Part shown: positions 1-5,412 of the stretch, piece after piece
How the letters are laid out: each line of letters begins with the position of its first letter
How positions within the stretch are numbered: the stretch's first letter is position 1
Source of the DNA: JBBAFS01 sp041655255
GTDB taxonomy: Bacteria > Spirochaetota > Spirochaetia > Sphaerochaetales > Sphaerochaetaceae
Length of the DNA: 9,460 nt
Assembly (NCBI GenBank): GCA_041655255.1
Contig: JBBAFS010000064.1
Location: 1 to 9,460, forward strand
Direction: 5' to 3'
The notes under the pieces: generated by a model
What the model saw: only the letters and a program-made list of their open reading frames with translations
The model's database searches: none
Told to the model about the DNA's origin: nothing
Made by a program: the position numbers and the translations under genes

Positions 1-435
1 GCTTTAATGACCGACTCACTTTTTAGACTCACCTATGATACCAATGAGTTGGTCTTAGATCCGTCCGACTTTTTCAGAGGTGCAGCATTAGGAGTTGCAT
101 TTTCAACACCCCAATTTAACCAGTACAATGAGCTAAGAAAGATTGTAGCAAAAGGCTCTTTTGATGCAACTAATCTAGGAAATGTTGAACAAAGAAAGGT
201 CCATTTTGGCCTAGAGGGGATATTACAGTTGCTTCCTAATCTCAGCTTTTCTCTACGTACAGGATACTTTGAATTTAAAGGGGAAGACTCCCCCTTATTT
301 ACTTTAGATGGCAGTGGTACATTCTCCTTAGGCTTAGGTGCACACTACGGAAATGCCTCTTTAGATGTGGCAGCTGAATTTCCACTTAAAGAGAACTATG
401 TACGACTTTTATTTGGTATGACGTGGGGATTTTAA
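1..435 (+). CDS. Outer-membrane beta-barrel protein, C-terminal part (5' end outside window)
   Basis: The frame is open from base 1 through an ATG at 7 to the TAA ending at 435, so the ATG at 7 is probably internal and the gene begins outside the window. The visible ~144 residues show alternating polar/hydrophobic strands typical of a barrel: a strand pair around KVHFGLEGILQL and LSFSLRTGYFEF, another around GTFSLGLGAHYG and ASLDVAAEF, and a last strand VRLLFGMTWGF ending in phenylalanine. A terminal aromatic residue is the usual recognition mark for BAM-dependent insertion of outer-membrane proteins. No enzymatic motif is visible. It converges with the regulator gene that ends at 488. The barrel assignment rests on strand pattern and the terminal Phe; which porin or surface-protein family it belongs to cannot be told from this fragment. 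Confidence 0.65.
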   Translation, partial: ALMTDSLFRLTYDTNELVLDPSDFFRGAALGVAFSTPQFNQYNELRKIVAKGSFDATNLGNVEQRKVHFGLEGILQLLPNLSFSLRTGYFEFKGEDSPLFTLDGSGTFSLGLGAHYGNASLDVAAEFPLKENYVRLLFGMTWGF

Positions 436-454
436 ATTTTGAATTATCTGAGCA

Positions 455-480
455 ATGCCAAAAAGGCATGTATTTGTTCA
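455..480 (+). terminator. Weak hairpin between convergent genes
   Basis: ATGCC (455-459) pairs with GGCAT (465-469) around an AAAAA loop, followed by GTATTTGTTC. It sits in the 52-bp gap between two converging genes, where a shared terminator is expected. The stem is only 5 bp and the T-run is interrupted, so activity is doubtful. Confidence 0.3.
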
Positions 481-487
481 TCTAAAA

Positions 488-1522
488 TCATTTCTCAATC
501 TCCTTAGTTAATATTGCTTGGGCAAGTTCTTCGCCTCTACCAAATAACTTCATACAATCCAGAAATACTTGAACAGGAGATGCTACTTGAACACCATGTA
601 TTGTTCTAGCATCAAAAAGAATCTCTTTTTGTGTGGATACATAGATGTGGACGTTTGCTCCAGAATCGACTTGAGTACAGGGAGCTAACTGTAAAAATGA
701 AGATAGCTGATCAGCTGTGATAATGAGATGGACTTTGTTATAACGGACAACAGGGGTATAACGAACACCGCCTGAAAAACCAGTGAGATAGATATCTATA
801 TCTGAATTACGTGAGATCTGTTGGAGTTGTTCTTCAAAATCAGAAAGAGGTAGAAGTGTATAGCACTCAATTTTTTCAGCAAACACTTCTTTTTTTGAAT
901 ACGCCTCACTCCAGGCGTTCATAATGGCAGAACTCTGAGTAACCTCAATGCCATCGGGACCCATTTTTGCCCATAACTGCTCTTCTAAGTAGTTTTTTAC
1001 TTTAGAGACTTGACCGATACTACAATTCAGTTTTTCTGAAAGATGTTTTAGTCTCCACCTTTTTGTTGTATCACTCATGATTTCTCTTAAGATGGCAGAA
1101 GAGACACTTGAACGTGGATCAAAGATTGATTGTAGAGCTCTCTTTTCACTATGTGCATTAGGCTTACCCTCTATCTTGAGATACAAAGAGTGAAATAATA
1201 ATCGACAATTTCCAGAAAAATCCATATATCCGAATTGTTGTTGTTCACATATTTTGGCAGATTCAGCAGAGATATAAGGAGCCATAACTACGTAGTAGTC
1301 GTGCTCCTCTTGAGAAGAAGTTATGTTCAATGACGAAATGATTGATGGATATGCTCTTGCTAAAAGAAATACTTTTAACATAAAGAGATGCCCATCTTTA
1401 AACTTAACTTGAACTATAAATCCATCTTCTACATTTTTATCAATAAAACAATCGGCTACTGCTGGAACCTGCTTGAGATTAAGGCATAACGCATTGTATT
1501 GTAAGCTATACATAGGTTTCAC
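488..1522 (-). CDS. AbiEi-like winged-helix transcriptional regulator (orphan antitoxin-type protein)
   Basis: 344 residues from a GTG start at 1522-1520. That start has an AGAGGTG Shine-Dalgarno about 8 nt upstream; the ATG at 1513 would be too far from it. Three parts are visible. Residues about 35-120 form an alpha/beta domain with YYVVMAPYIS and GYMDFSGN. Residues about 140-195 are a winged helix-turn-helix (HLSEKLNCSIGQVSKVKNYL). Residues about 240-340 contain YLTGFSGGVRY and the pattern VASPVQVFLDCMKLFGRGEE. This last pattern matches the C-terminal domain of type IV AbiEi antitoxins, which bind inverted repeats in their own promoters and repress them. No AbiEii nucleotidyltransferase toxin is encoded next to it, so it may act only as a regulator. 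A nested dyad over its transcription start (1515-1573) supports autoregulation. Family assignment is by pattern memory; function is inferred. Confidence 0.7.
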   Translation of the reverse strand: MKPMYSLQYNALCLNLKQVPAVADCFIDKNVEDGFIVQVKFKDGHLFMLKVFLLARAYPSIISSLNITSSQEEHDYYVVMAPYISAESAKICEQQQFGYMDFSGNCRLLFHSLYLKIEGKPNAHSEKRALQSIFDPRSSVSSAILREIMSDTTKRWRLKHLSEKLNCSIGQVSKVKNYLEEQLWAKMGPDGIEVTQSSAIMNAWSEAYSKKEVFAEKIECYTLLPLSDFEEQLQQISRNSDIDIYLTGFSGGVRYTPVVRYNKVHLIITADQLSSFLQLAPCTQVDSGANVHIYVSTQKEILFDARTIHGVQVASPVQVFLDCMKLFGRGEELAQAILTKEIEK

Positions 1523-1573
1523 TTAAAACACCTCTTTCACCAATGTGGTGAAACTATTGTATACAGTGAAACC
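1515..1573. promoter_or_regulatory. 59-bp nested dyad operator of GTGAAA repeats
   Basis: The inner palindrome TTTCACCAATGTGGTGAAA (1535-1553) has 8-bp perfect arms and a 3-bp centre. It is flanked by an outer pair, GGTTTCACT (1515-1523) and AGTGAAACC (1565-1573). Both pairs are centred on base 1544, and neighbouring GTGAAA cores on the same side are 18 bp apart. The element covers the start codon, the start point and the promoter spacer of the regulator gene. This is seen directly; that the AbiEi-like protein binds it is an inference from how AbiEi antitoxins work. Confidence 0.65.
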
Positions 1574-1584
1574 TCTCTTTTCAA
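1556..1584 (-). promoter_or_regulatory. Sigma70-type promoter of the AbiEi-like gene
   Basis: Read on the - strand, TTGAAA (1584-1579) and TACAAT (1561-1556) are separated by exactly 17 bp. Transcription would start near 1549, about 27 nt before the GTG start codon. The spacer carries one GTGAAA half-site and the start point lies inside the 19-bp palindrome, a layout expected for repression. Confidence 0.7.
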
Positions 1585-1603
1585 GCTCTCATTGGTTCCT
1601 TTT

Positions 1604-1631
1604 AGTGAAAACCCTTCTTTACTGGGTGAAA
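1604..1631. repeat. Two further GTGAAA half-sites
   Basis: AGTGAAAACCC (1604-1614) and GGGTGAAA (1624-1631) repeat the core of the operator in the same orientation, 21 bp apart (GTGAAA at 1605 and 1626), about two helical turns. They lie upstream of the regulator's -35 box and between the two divergent promoters. They may be auxiliary binding sites. A further inverted copy, TTTCACC at 1722-1728, lies in the leader of the rightward transcript. Confidence 0.4.
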
Positions 1632-1637
1632 TATGAT

Positions 1638-1678
1638 GGTATCTCTTTAAAGGGGTAAAAGGTAATTCCCTTGATACC
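1638..1678. promoter_or_regulatory. Dyad abutting the rightward promoter
   Basis: GGTATC (1638-1643) pairs with GATACC (1673-1678), and AAGGG (1650-1654) pairs with CCCTT (1668-1672) directly inside it. The right arm ends one base before the -35 TTGACA. It could be a protein-binding site for the zinc-ribbon/murC promoter. It lies upstream of the transcription start, so it would act as DNA rather than as part of that transcript. No regulator is identified. Confidence 0.3.
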
Positions 1679-1707
1679 TTGACAAGTATTTGGTGCCTCA
1701 CTATTAT
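1679..1707 (+). promoter_or_regulatory. Strong sigma70-type promoter for the zinc-ribbon gene
   Basis: TTGACA (1679-1684), a 17-bp spacer and TATTAT (1702-1707) form a near-consensus promoter. Transcription should begin near 1714, giving a short leader of about 29 nt that holds a TTTCACC repeat (1722-1728) and the AAGGAG ribosome-binding site (1731-1736). Confidence 0.8.
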
Positions 1708-1742
1708 TCTACCAACCTTATTTTCACCGCAAGGAGTGATTC

Positions 1743-1907
1743 ATGGCTAAAGCACACAGAGGCGCAGGCATCAGAGATCAAGTCAACAACGGACGTGGAG
1801 ATTGTCCTGTCTGTAAAAGAACTGGCATCAAAGTTTTATATGAAATTGAACTCGATGGAAGCAAAACTAAAGTTTGTAAACAGTGCAATGCATCTCACAA
1901 ACGATAA
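1743..1907 (+). CDS. Small four-cysteine zinc-ribbon protein (54 aa)
   Basis: An ATG at 1743 lies 6 nt after a full AAGGAG (1731-1736), downstream of a strong promoter, and the frame runs 54 residues to TAA at 1905-1907. The protein is basic and begins MAKAHRGAGIRDQVNNGRGD. It then has CPVC (residues 21-24) and CKQC (45-48) separated by 20 residues, the layout of a treble-clef or zinc-ribbon knuckle as in small ribosomal and RNA-binding proteins. The overall size and basic character resemble ribosomal protein L33, but the sequence is not a recognisable L33. It overlaps a longer open frame that continues into murC, so automated callers may replace it with an N-terminal extension of MurC. A terminator-like hairpin follows 22 nt after the stop. 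Coding status is well supported; function is unknown, with nucleic-acid or ribosome binding the most likely guess. Confidence 0.8.
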   Translation: MAKAHRGAGIRDQVNNGRGDCPVCKRTGIKVLYEIELDGSKTKVCKQCNASHKR

Positions 1908-1928
1908 GAACCTCAACAATAACGAGAT

Positions 1929-1962
1929 AAAAAGGAGTGTTTCTATCGGGCACTCTTTTTTT
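1929..1962 (+). terminator. Terminator-like hairpin that contains the murC ribosome-binding site
   Basis: AAAAAGGAGTG (1929-1939) pairs with CACTCTTTTTT (1951-1961) in an 11-bp stem with one G-U pair. The loop is 11 nt and the 3' arm runs into seven T (1956-1962). This has the form of an intrinsic terminator for the zinc-ribbon transcript. The 5' arm is also the only good Shine-Dalgarno before the conserved start of MurC, so the hairpin may attenuate transcription or hide the ribosome-binding site of murC. Confidence 0.6.
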
Positions 1963-3366
1963 GTCGATAGATTCTTTTATTTAGTTGGAATAAAAGGAAC
2001 CGGCCTCTCTTCATTGGCTCTCTTTTTAAAAGAGCAAGGCGCTTATGTATCTGGTAGTGATTCTCCTACGAGTTTTTACACCGATGACATCCTCGCTCAA
2101 GCGAACATTGAGTACAGTGAAGATCACTTCTCCCCATTACCAATGAAGACCCAAGTAGTTATCTACTCAGCTTCCTATGACCCTGAAAGCCATCCGCAAT
2201 TAATTGAGGCAACTGAAAAAGGGATTCCCACGTACACGTATCCTGAGTTTATTGCTCTATTGGGAACAAACTTCTCTTTATATGGAATCAGTGGAGCCCA
2301 TGGAAAAACGACAACTACAGCAGCAGTTGATTGGATGCTCTCAGATTCTGGTGATGGATATGCAGCTATTTATGGCTCTCAATTACTCACACCTCCTCAA
2401 AGAGGGGAGAACAAAGAACTCTCCTACATTGCAGTAGAAGCGTGTGAGTATCGTGATCACTTTCAAATGTATGAACTAAAAGGACTTGTGATTACCTCAA
2501 TTGAGTGGGATCACACCGACTACTTCAGTGATGCTGAGTCCTTTGTAGCAGCATTTACCAAGCGGGTAGAGAACTTAAGTGACTCGTCTTTTGTTATTAT
2601 CAGCTTAGATACACCCTCTTCTTATGAGCTTGCTCAAAAGATTCAAAGTGAGAGGCCAATTCAAGTACTCACGTACGGTTTACACCCAGAGAGTATGATT
2701 CGCCTTAACAGTGTAGATCCTCACAGTTTTACTCTCAATGATGAACCTACTGTATATACACACCCATTAGGTTCCCCTCTTTTGGCAACAAACTTAGTTG
2801 CTGCAGCGCTTCTTTGTTCAGCCATTCACCTACAACAACGCAATATTGCTCTTACTACAGAGTCGGTCTTAGCTGAGAAGAACTTTTATCATTACCTCCT
2901 AAAAGCAGCAACGTATCCTAAAACAAAACAGCGCTTAGAGGTGTTAGCTGAAATAGATGGAATTACCTACATAGATGATTATGCTCACCACCCAAAAGAG
3001 ATAGTGGTAGCTCTTGATGCTATTAAAGCCTTGTACCCAAATCGGCCCATCCATCTTATTTTCCATCCACACACCTACAGTAGGACTAAAGATCTCTTTA
3101 ACCAATTTGTCTCTTCCTTAAAGAAAGCAGATAAGGTCTATTTACGACCAATATATGCTTCAAGTCGTAACGACCGAGGAGAAGATTCAATTTTGCTCTT
3201 TAAATTAGCTCAATTGACTCAAGCAGCGTATATTGAAAATGAGACTCAATTGATCACTCATATCGCTCCTTTGTTGAAAGAGGGTGATGTGTGTATTACG
3301 ATGGGGGCAGGGAATAACTATCAACTGGCTCAACATATTGCAAAACAGAGAGAGAGCACATCATGA
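1945..3366 (+). CDS. murC: UDP-N-acetylmuramate--L-alanine ligase
   Basis: MurC adds L-alanine to UDP-MurNAc, using ATP, as the first step of the peptide stem of peptidoglycan in the cytoplasm. Counting from 1945, the motifs are in order: GIKGTG (15-20) of the UDP-binding domain, SGAHGKTTTT (116-125, ATP loop), EACEYRDHF and SIEWDHTDYF of the central domain, DDYAHHP (344-350) and FHPHTYSRTK (373-382). The 3' end and family are certain; the start is not. No ATG, GTG or TTG lies in frame between 1890 and the GIKGTG motif. An ATC at 1945 sits 7 nt after AAGGAG and would give 473 residues. The alternative is ATG at 1888, with 492 residues, overlapping the zinc-ribbon gene and lacking a ribosome-binding site. 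An upstream in-frame ATG at 1840 has no Shine-Dalgarno either. The stop overlaps the yicC start by 4 bp. Confidence 0.9.
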   Translation: MGHSFFVDRFFYLVGIKGTGLSSLALFLKEQGAYVSGSDSPTSFYTDDILAQANIEYSEDHFSPLPMKTQVVIYSASYDPESHPQLIEATEKGIPTYTYPEFIALLGTNFSLYGISGAHGKTTTTAAVDWMLSDSGDGYAAIYGSQLLTPPQRGENKELSYIAVEACEYRDHFQMYELKGLVITSIEWDHTDYFSDAESFVAAFTKRVENLSDSSFVIISLDTPSSYELAQKIQSERPIQVLTYGLHPESMIRLNSVDPHSFTLNDEPTVYTHPLGSPLLATNLVAAALLCSAIHLQQRNIALTTESVLAEKNFYHYLLKAATYPKTKQRLEVLAEIDGITYIDDYAHHPKEIVVALDAIKALYPNRPIHLIFHPHTYSRTKDLFNQFVSSLKKADKVYLRPIYASSRNDRGEDSILLFKLAQLTQAAYIENETQLITHIAPLLKEGDVCITMGAGNNYQLAQHIAKQRESTS

Positions 3367-4232
3367 TAAGTATGACCGGTTACGGTTACAGTGAAGCACA
3401 AAACGAACACGTTCATCTCAGTGTTGAACTTAAATCGTATAACAACCGATTCTTAGATATCAGTGTAAATCTTCCCCCCTCTTTAGGCTCCTTAGAACAA
3501 AGCTTTGTTTCTCGACTTAAAAAAGAGATCCAACGAGGAAGTGTGGAATTAATTATTCGTGTACGTACCTTACGTAGCGATCTTGCTCTTCATGTCGATG
3601 AAGGTGCTTTAGCAGCTTACAAAGAGGCATGTGAAACAATTCAAAAGCTCACTCAATCACAACAAAGTGTTGGCCTTGAGTACTATCTATCAAATGAAAA
3701 CATTGTGATTGCAGTAAAAGAACGTGATACCTCCCTTTATGAAGAGCTGTTACAAAAAGCATTTGAACACGCACTGAGTCAATTACTCGCCTCCAAGCAA
3801 CAAGAGGGAGAACACACCCTTGTGACGATGAAACATTTTGTAGATGAATTAATTCACTCACTTGAGTATATCGAACAAAGGGCCACCTCGTTAGAAGAGT
3901 ATCTTAAAGAGTCTTTGTTAAAACGCTTTGATCAACTACTTGAATCAAAAGAAGTCGATGAAAACAGGTTCTACCAAGAAGTAGCTCTGTTGGTCAACAA
4001 ATACACTATTAGTGAAGAGTTAGTGAGATTACGTAGTCATATCTCCAGTTTTAAAGAGCTCTTAGAAAGTAGTGAAGCAATTGGTAAACGACTCGATTTT
4101 ATTTGCCAAGAGATGAATCGTGAGATTAATACTATCGGAAGTAAAAGTACTATGGTCGAAGTCAGTCAACATGTTGTACGAATGAAAGATTACGTAGAGA
4201 ACCTCCGTGAGCAGGTGCGAAACGTCGAATAG
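3363..4232 (+). CDS. yicC: YicC-family endoribonuclease
   Basis: 289 residues, the usual size for the family. The N terminus MISMTGYG, followed by ELKSYNNRFLDI (22-33), and the C terminus with QEMNREINTIGSK (249-261) and VENLREQVRNVE are the two conserved ends of YicC proteins (YicC_N and the C-terminal DUF1732 domain). Members cleave RNA and in E. coli affect small-RNA turnover. The ATG overlaps the murC stop as ATGA, which indicates translational coupling, and the cytidylate-kinase-like gene starts 10 nt after its stop. Start chosen because the family usually has two or three residues before the MTG motif. Endonuclease activity is known from relatives, not shown here. Confidence 0.92.
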   Translation: MISMTGYGYSEAQNEHVHLSVELKSYNNRFLDISVNLPPSLGSLEQSFVSRLKKEIQRGSVELIIRVRTLRSDLALHVDEGALAAYKEACETIQKLTQSQQSVGLEYYLSNENIVIAVKERDTSLYEELLQKAFEHALSQLLASKQQEGEHTLVTMKHFVDELIHSLEYIEQRATSLEEYLKESLLKRFDQLLESKEVDENRFYQEVALLVNKYTISEELVRLRSHISSFKELLESSEAIGKRLDFICQEMNREINTIGSKSTMVEVSQHVVRMKDYVENLREQVRNVE

Positions 4233-4242
4233 GAGAGAAGCT

Positions 4243-4761
4243 TTGAGAGTCGCCATTTCGGGAAAAAGTGGATGTGGAAATACCACTGTGAGCACCTTAG
4301 TAGCTCAAAAACTCAACTATCCTCTTATTAATTACACCTTTAGGGCTATGGCTATTGAAAAGGGTGTCGACTTTTGGGAATTACACCGCCAAGCAGAAAT
4401 TGATGATAACGTCGATTTAGAATTAGACAGAACACAAGTCAAAAAAGCATTAGAGCAAACTAACTGCGTCTTAGGGAGTCGATTAGCTATTTGGATGTTA
4501 CAAGAAGCCGATGTGAAAATATATCTTACTGCAAGTGATGAAGTACGTGCACGTAGAATCTTTGAGCGAGAAGGGGGATCGTACGCCGATCGCCTTGCAC
4601 AAACTAAAGAGCGTGATGCTAATGATAGTGCCCGTTATAAAAGGTTGTATAACATCGATAACAACGACCCTTCAATTGCCGATATTGTTATCGACACTGA
4701 ACTTTTCACTGCCGAAGAGATAGCACACCAAATTGTCAGTGAAGTAGAAAAACGACTCTAA
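4243..4761 (+). CDS. Cytidylate-kinase-like P-loop protein
   Basis: 172 residues from a TTG at 4243 preceded by AGGAGAG (4231-4237). The in-frame ATG at 4207 lies inside yicC, has no ribosome-binding site and would add 12 residues before the natural start MRVAISGKSGCG. The P-loop GKSGCGNTT is followed by a short NMP-binding region, LGSRLAIWML, then KIYLTASDEVRARRI and a lid-like stretch (REGGSYADRLAQTKERD), and IADIVIDTELFTAEEI near the end. This is the arrangement of the short cytidylate kinase family. It would phosphorylate CMP or dCMP, but the Walker A lysine position holds Asn, so substrate and activity are open. It forms one operon with murC and yicC. Family is fairly sure, reaction inferred. 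Confidence 0.75.
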   Translation: MRVAISGKSGCGNTTVSTLVAQKLNYPLINYTFRAMAIEKGVDFWELHRQAEIDDNVDLELDRTQVKKALEQTNCVLGSRLAIWMLQEADVKIYLTASDEVRARRIFEREGGSYADRLAQTKERDANDSARYKRLYNIDNNDPSIADIVIDTELFTAEEIAHQIVSEVEKRL

Positions 4762-4846
4762 AATTGAGTCAATATCTATCTCTCTTTTATCTCCTTTCAT
4801 CATGTAATTCTCTTTAAACAAAAACAGACATAATAATAACAATACA

Positions 4847-4875
4847 TTGAGAAGAGCCTTCTCTAGTGTTATGGT
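4847..4875 (+). promoter_or_regulatory. Possible promoter of the small envelope gene
   Basis: TTGAGA (4847-4852), 17 bp, TATGGT (4870-4875) gives a moderate sigma70 match. The spacer begins with a 6-bp inverted repeat, GAGAAG/CTTCTC (4849-4854, 4858-4863). An isolated perfect TATAAT at 4932-4937 is an alternative -10 but has no convincing -35. The stretch 4762-4995 has no other recognisable gene. Confidence 0.3.
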
Positions 4876-4995
4876 TAACATCACCGTATGAGGAGAGAGA
4901 TTTATGAGGCATGGAACACTTTGCCTTGTACTATAATGTGTCTCTTAACTACTGGAAAAGTGATAAACCAATGCCATCGTAGATGGAGGATTATC

Positions 4996-5287
4996 ATGAA
5001 AAAAAGATTTTTTATAAGTGTATTACTACTGATCTGTTTATCAGTCATCAGAGTGAGTACTGTGAATAAAAAAAACTCCATCAGGATCATCAGAAAAGGT
5101 TGAACATACTGTTCACGTCTCTGTTCAAGTTGAGACAACACCTTTTGTTACACACAACTCTCGCTATCTACAGACATTAGGCTTTATCTCTCAAGTTGAT
5201 TATCTTCATAATTGGAATAAAGGTAATGTGCCAGCAAAGGAGACTCATGATTGGCAGTTTGTTTTAGGAGTGAATTGGAAATTATAA
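4996..5287 (+). pseudogene. Small signal-peptide envelope protein interrupted at an A8 run
   Basis: An ATG at 4996 with TGGAGGA (4984-4990) starts a basic, hydrophobic signal-like N terminus (MKKRFFISVLLLICL). In this frame it stops after 35 residues at 5103. From the run of eight A at 5068-5075 the next frame is open to TAA at 5285-5287. It reads TPSGSSEKVEHTVHVSVQVE, then TTPFVTHNSRYLQTLGF and DWQFVLGVNWKL. Removing one A joins them into 96 residues whose end looks like the last strand of a membrane barrel. A good terminator follows at once. The even coding character on both sides suggests one gene with a +1 shift. It could be a decayed outer-membrane protein, a phase-variable gene, a transcriptional-slippage gene, or a sequencing error. 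No family recognised. Confidence 0.55.
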
Positions 5288-5312
5288 AAATCTCTTTATA
5301 AGAGGCTTTTTT
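5286..5312 (+). terminator. Intrinsic terminator after the small envelope gene
   Basis: TCTCTT (5291-5296) pairs with AAGAGG (5300-5305, one T-G pair) around a TAT loop and is followed by six T (5307-5312). A-residues at 5286-5290 can extend the stem past one mismatch. It separates the upstream unit from rpoZ-miaA. Confidence 0.75.
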
Positions 5313-5336
5313 CCTCCTTATTGTGTTACACTTCCT

Positions 5337-5355
5337 CCCCCTAGCCAAAAGGGGG
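5337..5355 (+). other. CCCCCT/AGGGGG hairpin upstream of rpoZ
   Basis: CCCCCT (5337-5342) and AGGGGG (5350-5355) form a 6-bp, GC-rich stem with a 7-nt loop, striking in AT-rich DNA. No T-run follows, so it is not a plain terminator. It may be a leader structure or binding site in front of rpoZ. I could not find a clear -35/-10 pair between 5313 and 5400. Confidence 0.3.
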
Positions 5356-5412
5356 TAAATAGTATATCCTCTTGCTGTTACGAGAATGAAAATTTTAGTA
5401 AAGGAGAGTCCA

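Noticed and set aside
1690..1887. Long N-terminal extension of MurC reading from position 1690
   Set aside because: It begins inside the promoter region (before the -10 box at 1702 ends), has no ribosome-binding site, and its sequence lacks MurC similarity. The same DNA codes convincingly for the zinc-ribbon protein in another frame.
1896..1945. Programmed +1 frameshift joining the zinc-ribbon protein to MurC
   Set aside because: The zinc-ribbon frame ends CAC AAA CGA TAA with no known slippery pattern, and the structured element lies 22 nt after the stop, too far for a classical stimulator. Separate genes are simpler.
4755..4771. GACTC/GAGTC inverted repeat at the end of the cytidylate-kinase-like gene as a terminator
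   Set aside because: The stem is only 5 bp with a 7-nt AT loop and no T-run directly after it.
4904..4936. Possible 10-residue leader peptide (MRHGTLCLVL) after GAGGAGAGAG
   Set aside because: It has a good ribosome-binding site, but it is very short, shows no regulatory codon run and is followed by no attenuator-like alternative hairpins. Chance cannot be excluded.
4974..4986. CCATC-GTA-GATGG mini-hairpin just before the ribosome-binding site of the small gene
   Set aside because: A 5-bp stem with a 3-nt loop is common by chance. It touches only the first bases of the Shine-Dalgarno and has no supporting conservation.
4888..4995. Coding extension upstream of the small signal-peptide gene starting at ATG 4888
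   Set aside because: The translation is not protein-like and puts charged residues before the signal segment. The ATG at 4996 has a strong Shine-Dalgarno and a typical MKKR signal start.
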